Origin: Candidatus Dadabacteria bacterium
Lineage (GTDB): Bacteria; Desulfobacterota_D; UBA1144; Nemesobacterales; UBA2774
Assembly (NCBI GenBank): GCA_020054175.1
Contig: JAGVLR010000176.1
Coordinates: 1 to 9,300 of the forward strand
Length of the DNA stretch: 9,300 bases
Reading direction: 5' to 3'
The notes under the pieces are model-generated. The model searched no databases, had not been told where the DNA came from, and was given only the letters and a program-made list of their open reading frames with translations. Positions 1 to 7,419 of this stretch are shown in pieces. The stretch's first letter is position 1. Each line of letters starts with the position of its first letter. The translations under genes were made by a program, and so were the position numbers.

Positions 1-561
1 ACTAACATCGTACAGTTCATCGCCGACCGCGACATAGAGGAGGTCAAGAGGGCGCATCTCCTCAACTCCATCGCCTTCGTGGAGGCGCAGGCCGGGCGCC
101 TGAACGCGGGCAGCTCCTCCGAGCCCCATCTTCAGCACTGTATGTCGGGCAACGCCGAGAGAATGTGCGACGCCTGCCCCTGCGACCCGCTCGCGCGGGT
201 GACCCCTAACCCTGCGCAGCCTTCCATAACATCCTGCGCCATCATTGATCCTTACAGCTTCGATCCCGGCAAGGTCAATTTCTCCCGGGAAGCGCCGACC
301 TGCAGAACAGGGGACAGCGAGTCTCTCATAGTCGTAAAACGGGTGGACTCGGCTACCGATAACACAAGTCAACCGCCTATTACGACGCTCACGGTAACCT
401 ACGCCGTCAAAACCAAAAATCAGTTCGCCGACACCGGGTTTCAAAGCCTTGCCATAAAGGACACCCTCGCGGCGCAAAACCTCGTTTTCAGTGCTCACAG
501 GGAGGACTGGAGCCAGTTCATACCGGGCTGGAATAATGTGAACGTCCCGCACGTTCCATGA
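1..561 (+). CDS. Minor pilin in the pilV position, 3' part only (PilV-like)
   Basis: The reading frame is open from the left edge to a TGA at 559-561, so this is the last 186 residues of a longer protein. An in-frame GTG at 79 is unlikely to be the true start, because the frame continues upstream with protein-like sequence and starting there would leave no prepilin helix. The role is inferred from position. In the classical fimU-pilV-pilW-pilX-pilY1 order, the gene directly before pilW is pilV, a minor pilin of the priming complex at the inner membrane and pilus tip. The visible part has a helical, charged stretch, then a cysteine-rich patch (C-x2-C-x-C, about codons 58-63), then beta-rich sequence (SLIVVKRV, TTLTVTYAV) as in pilin globular heads. 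I do not recognise a family-specific motif, so PilV is a positional assignment. It could be another minor pilin. The stop overlaps the pilW ribosome binding site. Confidence 0.6.
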   Translation, partial: TNIVQFIADRDIEEVKRAHLLNSIAFVEAQAGRLNAGSSSEPHLQHCMSGNAERMCDACPCDPLARVTPNPAQPSITSCAIIDPYSFDPGKVNFSREAPTCRTGDSESLIVVKRVDSATDNTSQPPITTLTVTYAVKTKNQFADTGFQSLAIKDTLAAQNLVFSAHREDWSQFIPGWNNVNVPHVP

Positions 562-564
562 GGA
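561..564 (+). promoter_or_regulatory. Ribosome binding site of pilW
   Basis: AGGA begins at the last base of the upstream TGA and lies 7 nt before the ATG at 572. The overlap of stop and binding site suggests the same ribosomes pass from one pilin gene to the next. Confidence 0.6.
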
Positions 565-571
565 ATCATAA

Positions 572-1816
572 ATGACGACACCCGGGATAACGAACAGCGA
601 TAGAGGATTTACGATGGTCGAGCTTATGATCTCGGTCTCCATACTCGCTATAATCATCACGGGCATGACTATTGCCCTCAACCAGCAGCAGAAACAGTTC
701 AGGATGACGAAGGAGGCAGTCGACGTGGATCAGACGGCGAGGTCGACGCTCGATTTCCTGTCGTCGGAAGTCAGAAACGCCGGGGCGCGGCAGGGAAAGA
801 GCTTCGCCATAAGGTTTTTCAACGGCGGGAGCGGCAGGGACGAGCCATGCACCGAAGACACGGCCGACGCCGGCTCGGTGGATTCTCCTCCGGACTGCCT
901 GACTATTTACACATGGGACATAACGCGCGGTCAGGAGGGCAGGAACCTTCCTTCCGTGCCCGGGATAATCAACGTTATGCAGAGTAACCCCCTCGTTCTT
1001 CTTCTGCCCAACCAATGGTTTACCGACAACGGAAACGTTGTCATAGGCGAGACCGAAGAGAACGCTGAAGTCCTTCTCGGATTCCGCTCGCGGACGGCCC
1101 TTTGCAGCCCGGACGACACCATTAACTGTAATCTCCAGCCCGAGAGGTGCACGGAGTGTTCCGTTATTTTAAGGGCCGAGGTAAACGGCGCCATGAAAAC
1201 TGCAACGATAGACTCGGTCGACAACATCGTAGAGCATAATCTGCCGGTCGAGACGTTCAGCGGCATATCCGATTTTGTGAACGGCGTTCCTGTAAACGGA
1301 GTCAATTACGGATTTCTTCAAACCTTCTCTTCCATGCCTTCCGAAATGACGCTCGTCGGTGAGAAGACCCTGAGCGTCGATCTCGCAAACAAGTCCCTTA
1401 TGCTGGATCAGAACGGCGGCGGCGCACAGCCCATCGCAGGAGGACCGGAAGCGCCGGGTATAGTCGACCTTCAGTTCGTCTTCAATCTTCAGGATGCAAA
1501 CGGGGGCATGACTAAAGTCGGCGTTCCGCTTTCACAGATTAACGGCTCGTTTCCCGATTTTCAGGACGACGCCCTTTTCGGGCGAGAGCAGGACATACGT
1601 TCAGTCGAGATATACCTCGTAGTCAGATCGAAAGTTAAGCCCCGCACGATGCAGGGCGGTCAGGTAAGGCATACGATCCCCGCTATCGGGGACGTCTCTG
1701 AAAGGACCGTGGATTCGCCATCCACGGTTACGAACGATCCCGAGGAAGGGTTCACGTACCGCATCCTGTCGACGACCATATACCTGAGAAATCACGCGCG
1801 AGAGGAATTCGGCTGA
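572..1816 (+). CDS. pilW: Type IV pilus minor pilin PilW
   Basis: PilW is a minor pilin of the complex that primes pilus assembly and links PilY1 to the pilus tip. The 414-residue product opens with a short basic leader and a textbook prepilin peptidase site: cleavage G12|F13, then FTMVEL with Glu at mature position 5 (E17) and a hydrophobic helix to about residue 37. The C-terminal third matches the PilW family in spacing and wording: a strand RSVEIYLVVRS near residue 345 and a final YRILSTTIYLRN near residue 396. Cysteines are clustered (residues about 90-111 and 177-196, including a C-x2-C), so disulfides in the head are likely. The ATG follows AGGA at 561-564, which overlaps the upstream stop, giving a 10-nt gap and probable translational coupling. 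The length is at the large end for minor pilins but normal for PilW. The family call is strong. Confidence 0.9.
   Translation: MTTPGITNSDRGFTMVELMISVSILAIIITGMTIALNQQQKQFRMTKEAVDVDQTARSTLDFLSSEVRNAGARQGKSFAIRFFNGGSGRDEPCTEDTADAGSVDSPPDCLTIYTWDITRGQEGRNLPSVPGIINVMQSNPLVLLLPNQWFTDNGNVVIGETEENAEVLLGFRSRTALCSPDDTINCNLQPERCTECSVILRAEVNGAMKTATIDSVDNIVEHNLPVETFSGISDFVNGVPVNGVNYGFLQTFSSMPSEMTLVGEKTLSVDLANKSLMLDQNGGGAQPIAGGPEAPGIVDLQFVFNLQDANGGMTKVGVPLSQINGSFPDFQDDALFGREQDIRSVEIYLVVRSKVKPRTMQGGQVRHTIPAIGDVSERTVDSPSTVTNDPEEGFTYRILSTTIYLRNHAREEFG
1706..1728 (+). repeat. Perfect 9-bp inverted repeat inside pilW (hairpin)
   Basis: ACCGTGGAT at 1706-1714 and ATCCACGGT at 1720-1728 are perfect reverse complements around a 5-nt loop (TCGCC). 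In RNA the stem could gain one G-U pair. No run of T follows, so it is not an intrinsic terminator. It lies about 90 nt before the pilW stop and encodes TVDSPSTV. Whether it functions in the message is unknown. Confidence 0.55.
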
Positions 1817-1822
1817 GGAGGA
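1815..1822 (+). promoter_or_regulatory. Strong Shine-Dalgarno that decides the TTG start of pilX
   Basis: GAGGAGGA overlaps the pilW stop codon and ends 6 nt before the TTG at 1829. The next in-frame start, ATG 1847, would be 24 nt away from it. That ATG has only a weak GAGG at 1831-1834, 12 nt upstream. The spacing therefore favours TTG. Confidence 0.7.
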
Positions 1823-1828
1823 TTTTAA

Positions 1829-2503
1829 TTGAGGCATAAGTTAAAAATGAATGAAAAGACTTTATCGAGCCCGGCCGGCATGCCTTCCGTCAAAGACGAG
1901 AAGGGAGTCGCCCTCATACTCGCGCTCATAATGCTGCTCGTGATGTCTGTGATCGCCACTACGGTTTCCTTCAACTCGAACAACGACTACCAGGGCATGT
2001 CTAACTACAAGCGGGGCCAGGAGGCGTTTCTCGCCGCCGAAAGGTGCATACAGCTCGGGCGAAACAGGTTCGAGGTCGTGGGCATAGAGGTGCTCTACTT
2101 TCTTCTTCAGAACAAGGATACGGTTACTCTCGGCGACGGGAGCGCGAGCGAGCTTCTCGTGCTGAACGAGGAACTCGGGAACTGCGGTACCGATGACAAT
2201 CCAATTTCCTGCGCCAGGTGCCGCTCGGGGCCGAGGGTGCTCGACAGCGCCCAGGGCAGCGGGCAGCTCATAGAAATCCCTCCTATCACGAAGACGATTC
2301 AAAGGCCGCTCAAGAATACCAGCATGTCGACGAGCGCATCGGGAGGGGCCGGCCTCGTGCCTGTAACATTCCTCGTGACGGGCAAGGACAGCATGGACAA
2401 GGACCCCGGCGATACGAATCTCTCTGTGAATACCGGGACCGAAATCGCTGTGGGTTTTGAAACTTTTATACCGGGGAATGCAAATCAGATGTATTCGCAG
2501 TGA
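1829..2503 (+). CDS. pilX: Type IV pilus minor pilin PilX
   Basis: PilX is a minor pilin of the tip and priming complex with PilV, PilW and PilY1. The 224-residue product has a basic leader and a cleavage site G26|V27, followed by a long hydrophobic helix (ALILALIMLLVMSVIATTV, residues 28-46). Mature position 5 is not Glu, which is usual for the PilX_N family. Just after the helix, a stretch ending QEAFLAAERC matches the PilX_N pattern of an Ala-Ala-Glu on the extended pilin helix. Two or three cysteines near residues 112-124 (including C-x2-C) may form a disulfide in the head. The start is taken as TTG because a very strong Shine-Dalgarno sits 6 nt upstream; ATG 1847 would shorten the leader by six residues without touching the cleavage site. 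The gene begins 12 nt after pilW. PilX is confident at family level; the head domain is not diagnostic. Confidence 0.87.
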   Translation: MRHKLKMNEKTLSSPAGMPSVKDEKGVALILALIMLLVMSVIATTVSFNSNNDYQGMSNYKRGQEAFLAAERCIQLGRNRFEVVGIEVLYFLLQNKDTVTLGDGSASELLVLNEELGNCGTDDNPISCARCRSGPRVLDSAQGSGQLIEIPPITKTIQRPLKNTSMSTSASGGAGLVPVTFLVTGKDSMDKDPGDTNLSVNTGTEIAVGFETFIPGNANQMYSQ

Positions 2504-2534
2504 CGGCGGATGAGCGGATATCATCGACTGCCGC

Positions 2535-2540
2535 AAGGAG
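2535..2540 (+). promoter_or_regulatory. Ribosome binding site supporting the pilY1 start at 2552
   Basis: AAGGAG lies 11 nt before ATG 2552. The upstream in-frame ATG at 2510 has only a GGCGG directly abutting it, with no spacer, so it has no usable site. A spacing of 11 nt is slightly long, so the choice is likely but not certain. Confidence 0.5.
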
Positions 2541-2551
2541 CATCACCGACT

Positions 2552-5500
2552 ATGCCGAAGATACGCAATATTAAGCCAGCGCTCATAATGCACAGGGTAA
2601 AGGCGTTCACCCTTGTTTTACTTTTATTGCTGGTTACAGGGGCCCAGGGTGAGCCGGTAACGAAAAACGAGGTCGAGGACCTCAACATTATCATATCGCA
2701 GATCGTCGGCGGCGAGCCGAACGTGCTCATTATAACGGACTATTCGGGCTCGATGCTGAGGGGATGGGCCGGAACGCAGGCCGGAAACTGGGACGAGGAT
2801 ACGGACGGCGGCGTTATAGACGACTGCGAAGAGCTTTACTCCACCGGCAGCACAGAAGGGAGAAGGATGGCGGCCCACTGTATAGAAAACGTGGCCGGTC
2901 TTTCGGTTTGCGGCTCCAGGCATGGAGGGGGCAGCGGGATAGTTTCCAACCAAGAGGAGCTCCTCGACTTCGTGAATTGTATACAGAACCCCCCGGGGGG
3001 TGGATCAGCGGCCCTGACGAATACGCAGATAAATACAGTTTACGACCAGATCTGCGGAAATAATAACGGCACACTGACGGAAACGATAAGCGACTGCACC
3101 GGAAACGAGCGTGCCGAGGCGGCAGCCGCAATGGACGCCTGGGCCGGATTCGCCCAGTGCGCTTCGGTACATTGCAATGCGTCCGGCACCGGTAACACGA
3201 GGGCATGCGATACATCGACGGAATACAACAATTTCAAGAGCTGCGTGCAAACAGTGCAGGCCATTACCAAAAACAAAACGCAGAACTGCTCGAATTCAGG
3301 CATGGAAAACTGTACGGGGGCGCCGCAGTTCGGAAGCAGCCGCGTGGATATGCTCCACAGCGTGCTGTTCGATTTTCTCGACGCCGATGACTCACTCGCG
3401 GAAAAGATGTGCGACGACCCTTCGATGCTTTTTAACGGCGTGAGCGGCTCTATAACATGCCGCGACTATATGTATACGCCTTTCAGGAATGTGAGGAGAA
3501 TCGCCAGGGAGGAAACTACGGGATCTCCGCGCCTGCTGCCTATAACGAACGGCACAGATACGAAGCTCATAGACGAGCTTACGATAGACGATGCTGAAGA
3601 GCTCGGCGTGAGACTGCGCGCACTTCAATACTCCGGGGCGGGCAGGTGGAGCTCATGTACGTCGTCGAGCACGTTCAGGCTTTTAGACAAACCATTCTCG
3701 GAGCCGGGAAAAAATATAAGAAATACATGGGACTTCTTCAGAAAGGAGCGAGCGAGCGGGGGTACACCGCTAGCCTGGGTTCTCGGGTTCGACGATAACA
3801 GCGGATCCACCACTTCCGGCGGCAACACAATCATTAACGACGCGATTTTTGCTTTTAACAATGAGCTTAAAACAGACCCCGCCATAAGCTGCAGGCCACA
3901 GTTCGTTATCGTGATTACCGACGGCGAAGACACATGCGCGGGGCAAACCAGCGGCCCCTCGGGAAGCGGCCAGACCTCGGGCAGCCTTACGACAAACGCC
4001 AACCGGAGAAGCTCCATACAGGCCGTCAGCAACCTGAGAACGCATTATTCGAGAAATGTTATACGCGGCCATCCGAAAGAGGTGCTCGTTTTCGTCATCG
4101 GTGTCGGCATAAAGAACCCCGAAGCCAGGCGGACGCTGAACGCCATGGCGCTTGCCGGCGGCACCCATACCGAGGGAATAATCCAGCACACCGGGCCCAA
4201 CGGGGATGAAATCATAAGCTCTGTCAATATCAACAGCCCGGATATATTTCCGCAGGGCTCGGAATTTGAAGTATATAGAGACCTTGCGCGGGCGAGGTAT
4301 ATAGATACGAGTCCCGGCTTTGCCCAGCTACAGGGATGTAAAAATAATTCCACCGAGAGAAGGGAATCGGGGCAGTGCTCTTTTCAGAACGTAAACATAT
4401 TCGATAACAATTTCTTCAATACAGGAGCTCCGTTCAACGATACGGACAAGCGGCTCGACAATTTCGCTTTCTTCGTCGACAGCGCAGAGGAGCTGAGTGC
4501 TGCGCTTAAAGACATCGCCGGCACGATTAACGTCTACAGCACGTCGGGCGTTTCGCCGACGGCTCCGCAGTCTTCCACGGCTGTAGCGCTCCGGGACAGG
4601 ATATTCATGTCGATACTCACGCCTATAACCCCCGAAAGGCTATGGCAGGGGCGTTTGGCTTTATTCGGATTCGTGGATGTTCCGGGTAATGCCGGTAGCA
4701 AGGAAGTTATAAGAAAGCCCCCGGCAGGCTCCAATCTCGGAAGCGAATCGGTCGTAAACGGCCTCGCGGTATTCGACGACGACGGCACTCTCAACAATAA
4801 CGCAAAGCAGTTCTTCTGGGAGGCGGGCAAAAAACTCACAGAGAGAAATATAGTCGATTCTCCCAGGAATTTATTAACCGTGAGAGCGCCCGATCTCATA
4901 CCGGAAGACGGCGTATCCGATCCGCCTTTCAGCGGCAGCGATTATCTCATCACGGCCAACTCGATCCTCTACAAGGGGCCGCTGGTTCTGTTCGACGATC
5001 CGGCGAACCCGCTCGGCCCGGGACAGTTTGGTATCAGTAACGCCGACGTTACGGATCCCATACCGGAATACTGCGTGCCCACCGGCGGAAGCTCCACACA
5101 ATGCCAGGGCTCTTCGGGCGTGGTCAGCTGCTCGGACGTTACGACCAATGCCTGCAGGACATGCGTCAAGGAATGCATGAGGGACAGGATCGTAGACTTC
5201 CTTGTCGGTCATACCGATATCGCTACCGTGCTGGATCCGATGGGCCAGCCTTCCCTCGGTCAGTCGCCCTCCCAGACCGACGGCGCGGACCCGTTCACGT
5301 CCATGGGGTATAACTGTCCGGATCCGGAGGATCGTAACAACGACGGCAACTTCGGAAGCCTCGAGGCGTGCTCGGTACGGCTCGGGGATATTTTCCATTC
5401 GAACCCGGTAGTCGTAGGGTCGCCGTCGCCGCTCTTTTTCGACGCGGGTTATCAGTCATTCGCCGTCAAGTTCCGGGACCGCTCGGCTGTCGTCTACGTA

Positions 5501-7408
5501 GGCGCGAACGACGGATTCATACACGCTTTCCATGCCGGCGAGTTCAAGGACCCGAACGCCGAGGGCGCAGGGCCGGACGAAAAAACAAACCCGTTCACAC
5601 TGGAGACAGAGATATTTCCCTTCTTCGACGAAGGAACGGGATACGAGCTTTTCGGCGTCACTATTCCGACGTTCCTCGCTGATTCACTCGCCACCCCGAC
5701 GAGCCAGGCGAGCTCTCCCGCTGAAATGATATTCGGCTCCCCGCTTCCGCCGGATTACAGGACGGGAGATTTCAAAACATTCGTCCTCGATAATTTTACG
5801 CAAAGGTCTTTCGCCGACGGGTCACCTATAATCGGAGACGTTTTCATAGACGGCTCTCCGAACGGTATATCGCTCGCCGACGAGTCTCCGGAAGAGTGCG
5901 CGGAGTCGGTCTCGACGGCAGACGGTGATATAGACGTCTGCGGCAGGGAGTGGCATACGGTGCTTCTCGCGGGCGCTCATAACGGCGGCGGCGCTTATAT
6001 CGCCCTCGACGTTACGAACCCGGCCTGCGGCGAGAACTGCGGAACTACGGACACGCTGGACGAGCACATCAAGAGCGGCGGAGAGACCCTCGAATATCCG
6101 AAGCACATGTGGACACTTTTCGACCGGGACTTCGGCAACACGTGGTCGACCCCGTCCATGGGCAGGATAAGGCTCAAGGTTACGGAAGACGACGATTCCA
6201 AAATAGTGGACAGGTGGGTGATGTTCGTAGGAGGAGGGCTCGACCCCACGGATACTGACCCGAGCGACGGCGTTAGTTTCGGTAACGCTTTCGTCGTCGT
6301 CGACATAAGCACCGGGAAAGAGATATTCAAGTTCCATCCGACAAACTCGATCCCGTCCGGCGGCTCGACTATGTCTAACGTAGGCGACATGCTCTGCGAC
6401 GTGCCGAGCAGGGTGGCGTCCGTCGATATAAACTCGGACGGCTATACGGATCTTGCCTACTTCGGCGACACGTGCGGGCGCATGTGGAGGTTCGACGTTT
6501 CGATGCCTATAGATGTGAGCGGGAGCATCGCCGAGAGCGGCCCTTCAGGGAATCTGTCCATAGTCGCTGAAGCCTGGACGGGACAGGTAGCTTTCTGCGC
6601 CAATACAGACGCCGAATGCTTCGACGCGGGAAACAGCCCCGCCGTGCCGAGCGAGAATCTCGAACCGATCTTTTTCGCGCCGACTATCGTCCTCGACGAC
6701 CTCGGAAGGCGTCATGTGATATTCGTCACGGGCGACAGGAGGGACCCGAGCAGCGCCCTTAAATCCGGGAAGCTCTACAACTTCATAGACGACTATATAC
6801 CCGCATTTCTGGCCGGCGGAACAGCGACAGGGGGACAGACTATAAAAACGGCTTCCTACCTCATTTCCGCGGGACAGGTGATAGAGATCGGAGCGCAGTC
6901 AGGTGTGGAAGATCAGTTCGTCTCGTCATCCGGCAACAACTTCCAGTCGGACCAGGGTGAGTTTATTGTCGTGTTCCCGAGTAACCTCGGCGAGGAAGAA
7001 TTCGGAGAGAAAGGGTTCGGTGTGCCGGTCGTCATAAACAGGGTTCTCATATTCACGACATACGCGCCGGAGATCGAATCCGAAGATCCCTGCAGCGGAG
7101 GGACGGGATTCGGAAGGATATTCGCGCTCGATTTCATCACGGGGGCAGCGGCGCTCGCGCGTATACCGGGCGTTACGGAAAGTGATATACTGAAAGGATC
7201 GGACGCACAAAGAAGCCTCGCCGCGGGCGTTACTGTGGCTGAGGGCATGCCGACACCCGCACAGCTGACGTTCGGCGCAAGGGGCTCGGTGCTGATGTCG
7301 GTTGCGTTTACAGGAGGCCCCGTTGCGGGCGGCTCGCAGTTTATAATCTGGGAGCTTCCGCCGCTGCCGACGAGGACGCAGACACTTTTCTGGGAGGAGA
7401 TTCTCTAA
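2552..7408 (+). CDS. pilY1: PilY1 (PilC-type) pilus-tip adhesin with VWA domain and beta-propeller
   Basis: This secreted protein caps type IV pili and mediates attachment, surface sensing and control of retraction. Numbering is from ATG 2552 (1618 residues); ATG 2510 would add 14 without a binding site. Residues 1-33 form a signal peptide with a probable cleavage AQG|EP. A VWA domain follows with a complete metal site: D63-Y-S65-G-S67, T405 and D457 (ITDGED). Its first and second halves are separated by a long insert with twelve cysteines (residues 92-254). A second cluster of six cysteines spans 841-875. The C-terminal PilY1/PilC beta-propeller is marked by LGDIFHSNP (944-952), VYVGANDG (981-988), WHTVLLAG (from 1134), the calcium loop DINSDGYTD (1292-1300) followed by GRMWRFD, and DPCSGGTG near 1512. 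It is far longer than Pseudomonas PilY1 (about 1160 residues). A single uninterrupted frame indicates an intact gene. Confidence 0.95.
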   Translation: MPKIRNIKPALIMHRVKAFTLVLLLLLVTGAQGEPVTKNEVEDLNIIISQIVGGEPNVLIITDYSGSMLRGWAGTQAGNWDEDTDGGVIDDCEELYSTGSTEGRRMAAHCIENVAGLSVCGSRHGGGSGIVSNQEELLDFVNCIQNPPGGGSAALTNTQINTVYDQICGNNNGTLTETISDCTGNERAEAAAAMDAWAGFAQCASVHCNASGTGNTRACDTSTEYNNFKSCVQTVQAITKNKTQNCSNSGMENCTGAPQFGSSRVDMLHSVLFDFLDADDSLAEKMCDDPSMLFNGVSGSITCRDYMYTPFRNVRRIAREETTGSPRLLPITNGTDTKLIDELTIDDAEELGVRLRALQYSGAGRWSSCTSSSTFRLLDKPFSEPGKNIRNTWDFFRKERASGGTPLAWVLGFDDNSGSTTSGGNTIINDAIFAFNNELKTDPAISCRPQFVIVITDGEDTCAGQTSGPSGSGQTSGSLTTNANRRSSIQAVSNLRTHYSRNVIRGHPKEVLVFVIGVGIKNPEARRTLNAMALAGGTHTEGIIQHTGPNGDEIISSVNINSPDIFPQGSEFEVYRDLARARYIDTSPGFAQLQGCKNNSTERRESGQCSFQNVNIFDNNFFNTGAPFNDTDKRLDNFAFFVDSAEELSAALKDIAGTINVYSTSGVSPTAPQSSTAVALRDRIFMSILTPITPERLWQGRLALFGFVDVPGNAGSKEVIRKPPAGSNLGSESVVNGLAVFDDDGTLNNNAKQFFWEAGKKLTERNIVDSPRNLLTVRAPDLIPEDGVSDPPFSGSDYLITANSILYKGPLVLFDDPANPLGPGQFGISNADVTDPIPEYCVPTGGSSTQCQGSSGVVSCSDVTTNACRTCVKECMRDRIVDFLVGHTDIATVLDPMGQPSLGQSPSQTDGADPFTSMGYNCPDPEDRNNDGNFGSLEACSVRLGDIFHSNPVVVGSPSPLFFDAGYQSFAVKFRDRSAVVYVGANDGFIHAFHAGEFKDPNAEGAGPDEKTNPFTLETEIFPFFDEGTGYELFGVTIPTFLADSLATPTSQASSPAEMIFGSPLPPDYRTGDFKTFVLDNFTQRSFADGSPIIGDVFIDGSPNGISLADESPEECAESVSTADGDIDVCGREWHTVLLAGAHNGGGAYIALDVTNPACGENCGTTDTLDEHIKSGGETLEYPKHMWTLFDRDFGNTWSTPSMGRIRLKVTEDDDSKIVDRWVMFVGGGLDPTDTDPSDGVSFGNAFVVVDISTGKEIFKFHPTNSIPSGGSTMSNVGDMLCDVPSRVASVDINSDGYTDLAYFGDTCGRMWRFDVSMPIDVSGSIAESGPSGNLSIVAEAWTGQVAFCANTDAECFDAGNSPAVPSENLEPIFFAPTIVLDDLGRRHVIFVTGDRRDPSSALKSGKLYNFIDDYIPAFLAGGTATGGQTIKTASYLISAGQVIEIGAQSGVEDQFVSSSGNNFQSDQGEFIVVFPSNLGEEEFGEKGFGVPVVINRVLIFTTYAPEIESEDPCSGGTGFGRIFALDFITGAAALARIPGVTESDILKGSDAQRSLAAGVTVAEGMPTPAQLTFGARGSVLMSVAFTGGPVAGGSQFIIWELPPLPTRTQTLFWEEIL
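2825..3313 (+). other. Twelve-cysteine insert inside the PilY1 VWA domain
   Basis: Codons 92 to 254 of PilY1 carry twelve cysteines, an even number, in a region rich in Gly, Asn and Ser. It lies between the DxSxS metal motif and the rest of the VWA fold. Three cysteines (residues 143, 203 and 231) share the local pattern hydrophobic-x2-F-x2-C, seen as LLDFVNC, WAGFAQC and YNNFKSC. This suggests repeated, disulfide-bonded helical units. A disulfide-rich VWA insertion on an exported protein implies periplasmic oxidation by a Dsb-type system before export. Confidence 0.7.
2988..3001 (+). repeat. C6G6 homopolymer pair, a 14-bp perfect palindrome in pilY1
   Basis: ACCCCCCGGGGGGT is a perfect palindrome made of six C then six G. 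It encodes the Pro-Pro-Gly-Gly-Gly of the cysteine-rich insert. A change of one or two bases in either tract would shift the frame and truncate PilY1 at about residue 150. Confidence 0.8.
5330..5365 (+). other. EF-hand-like calcium loop in PilY1 ahead of the propeller
   Basis: Codons 927-938 read D-R-N-N-D-G-N-F-G-S-L-E. Positions 1, 3, 5, 6, 8 and 12 fit a canonical 12-residue EF-hand loop (Asp, Asn, Asp, Gly, hydrophobic, Glu). It lies five residues before the conserved LGDIFHSNP motif. Calcium binding is inferred from the pattern only. Confidence 0.55.
6425..6451 (+). other. Conserved PilY1 calcium-binding loop
   Basis: Codons 1292-1300 read DINSDGYTD, followed by LAYFGD and GRMWRFD. This corresponds to the conserved propeller loop whose calcium binding controls pilus retraction in Pseudomonas aeruginosa PilY1. 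All the acidic or Asn ligand positions are present, so the site is probably functional. Confidence 0.75.
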
Positions 7409-7419
7409 GCGGGTGAAGC

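Noticed and set aside
79..561. The first gene starting at GTG 79
   Set aside because: The frame is open to the window edge with protein-like sequence, and a start here would lack the prepilin N-terminal helix. The gene is better treated as cut by the left edge.
1862..2536. A 224-codon open frame on the - strand opposite pilX
   Set aside because: It mirrors pilX, which has a prepilin N-terminus and a strong start signal. The antisense product is Arg/His-rich and low in structure signals.
2510..2551. pilY1 starting at ATG 2510
   Set aside because: There is no spaced ribosome binding site, and the extra 14 residues do not improve the signal peptide. ATG 2552 has AAGGAG 11 nt upstream. The earlier start cannot be fully excluded.
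5317..5328. 12-bp perfect palindrome TCCGGATCCGGA in pilY1 (another, GAGGAGCTCCTC, is at 2954-2965)
   Set aside because: About two perfect 12-bp palindromes are expected by chance in 9.3 kb, and both lie in coding sequence with no other signal.
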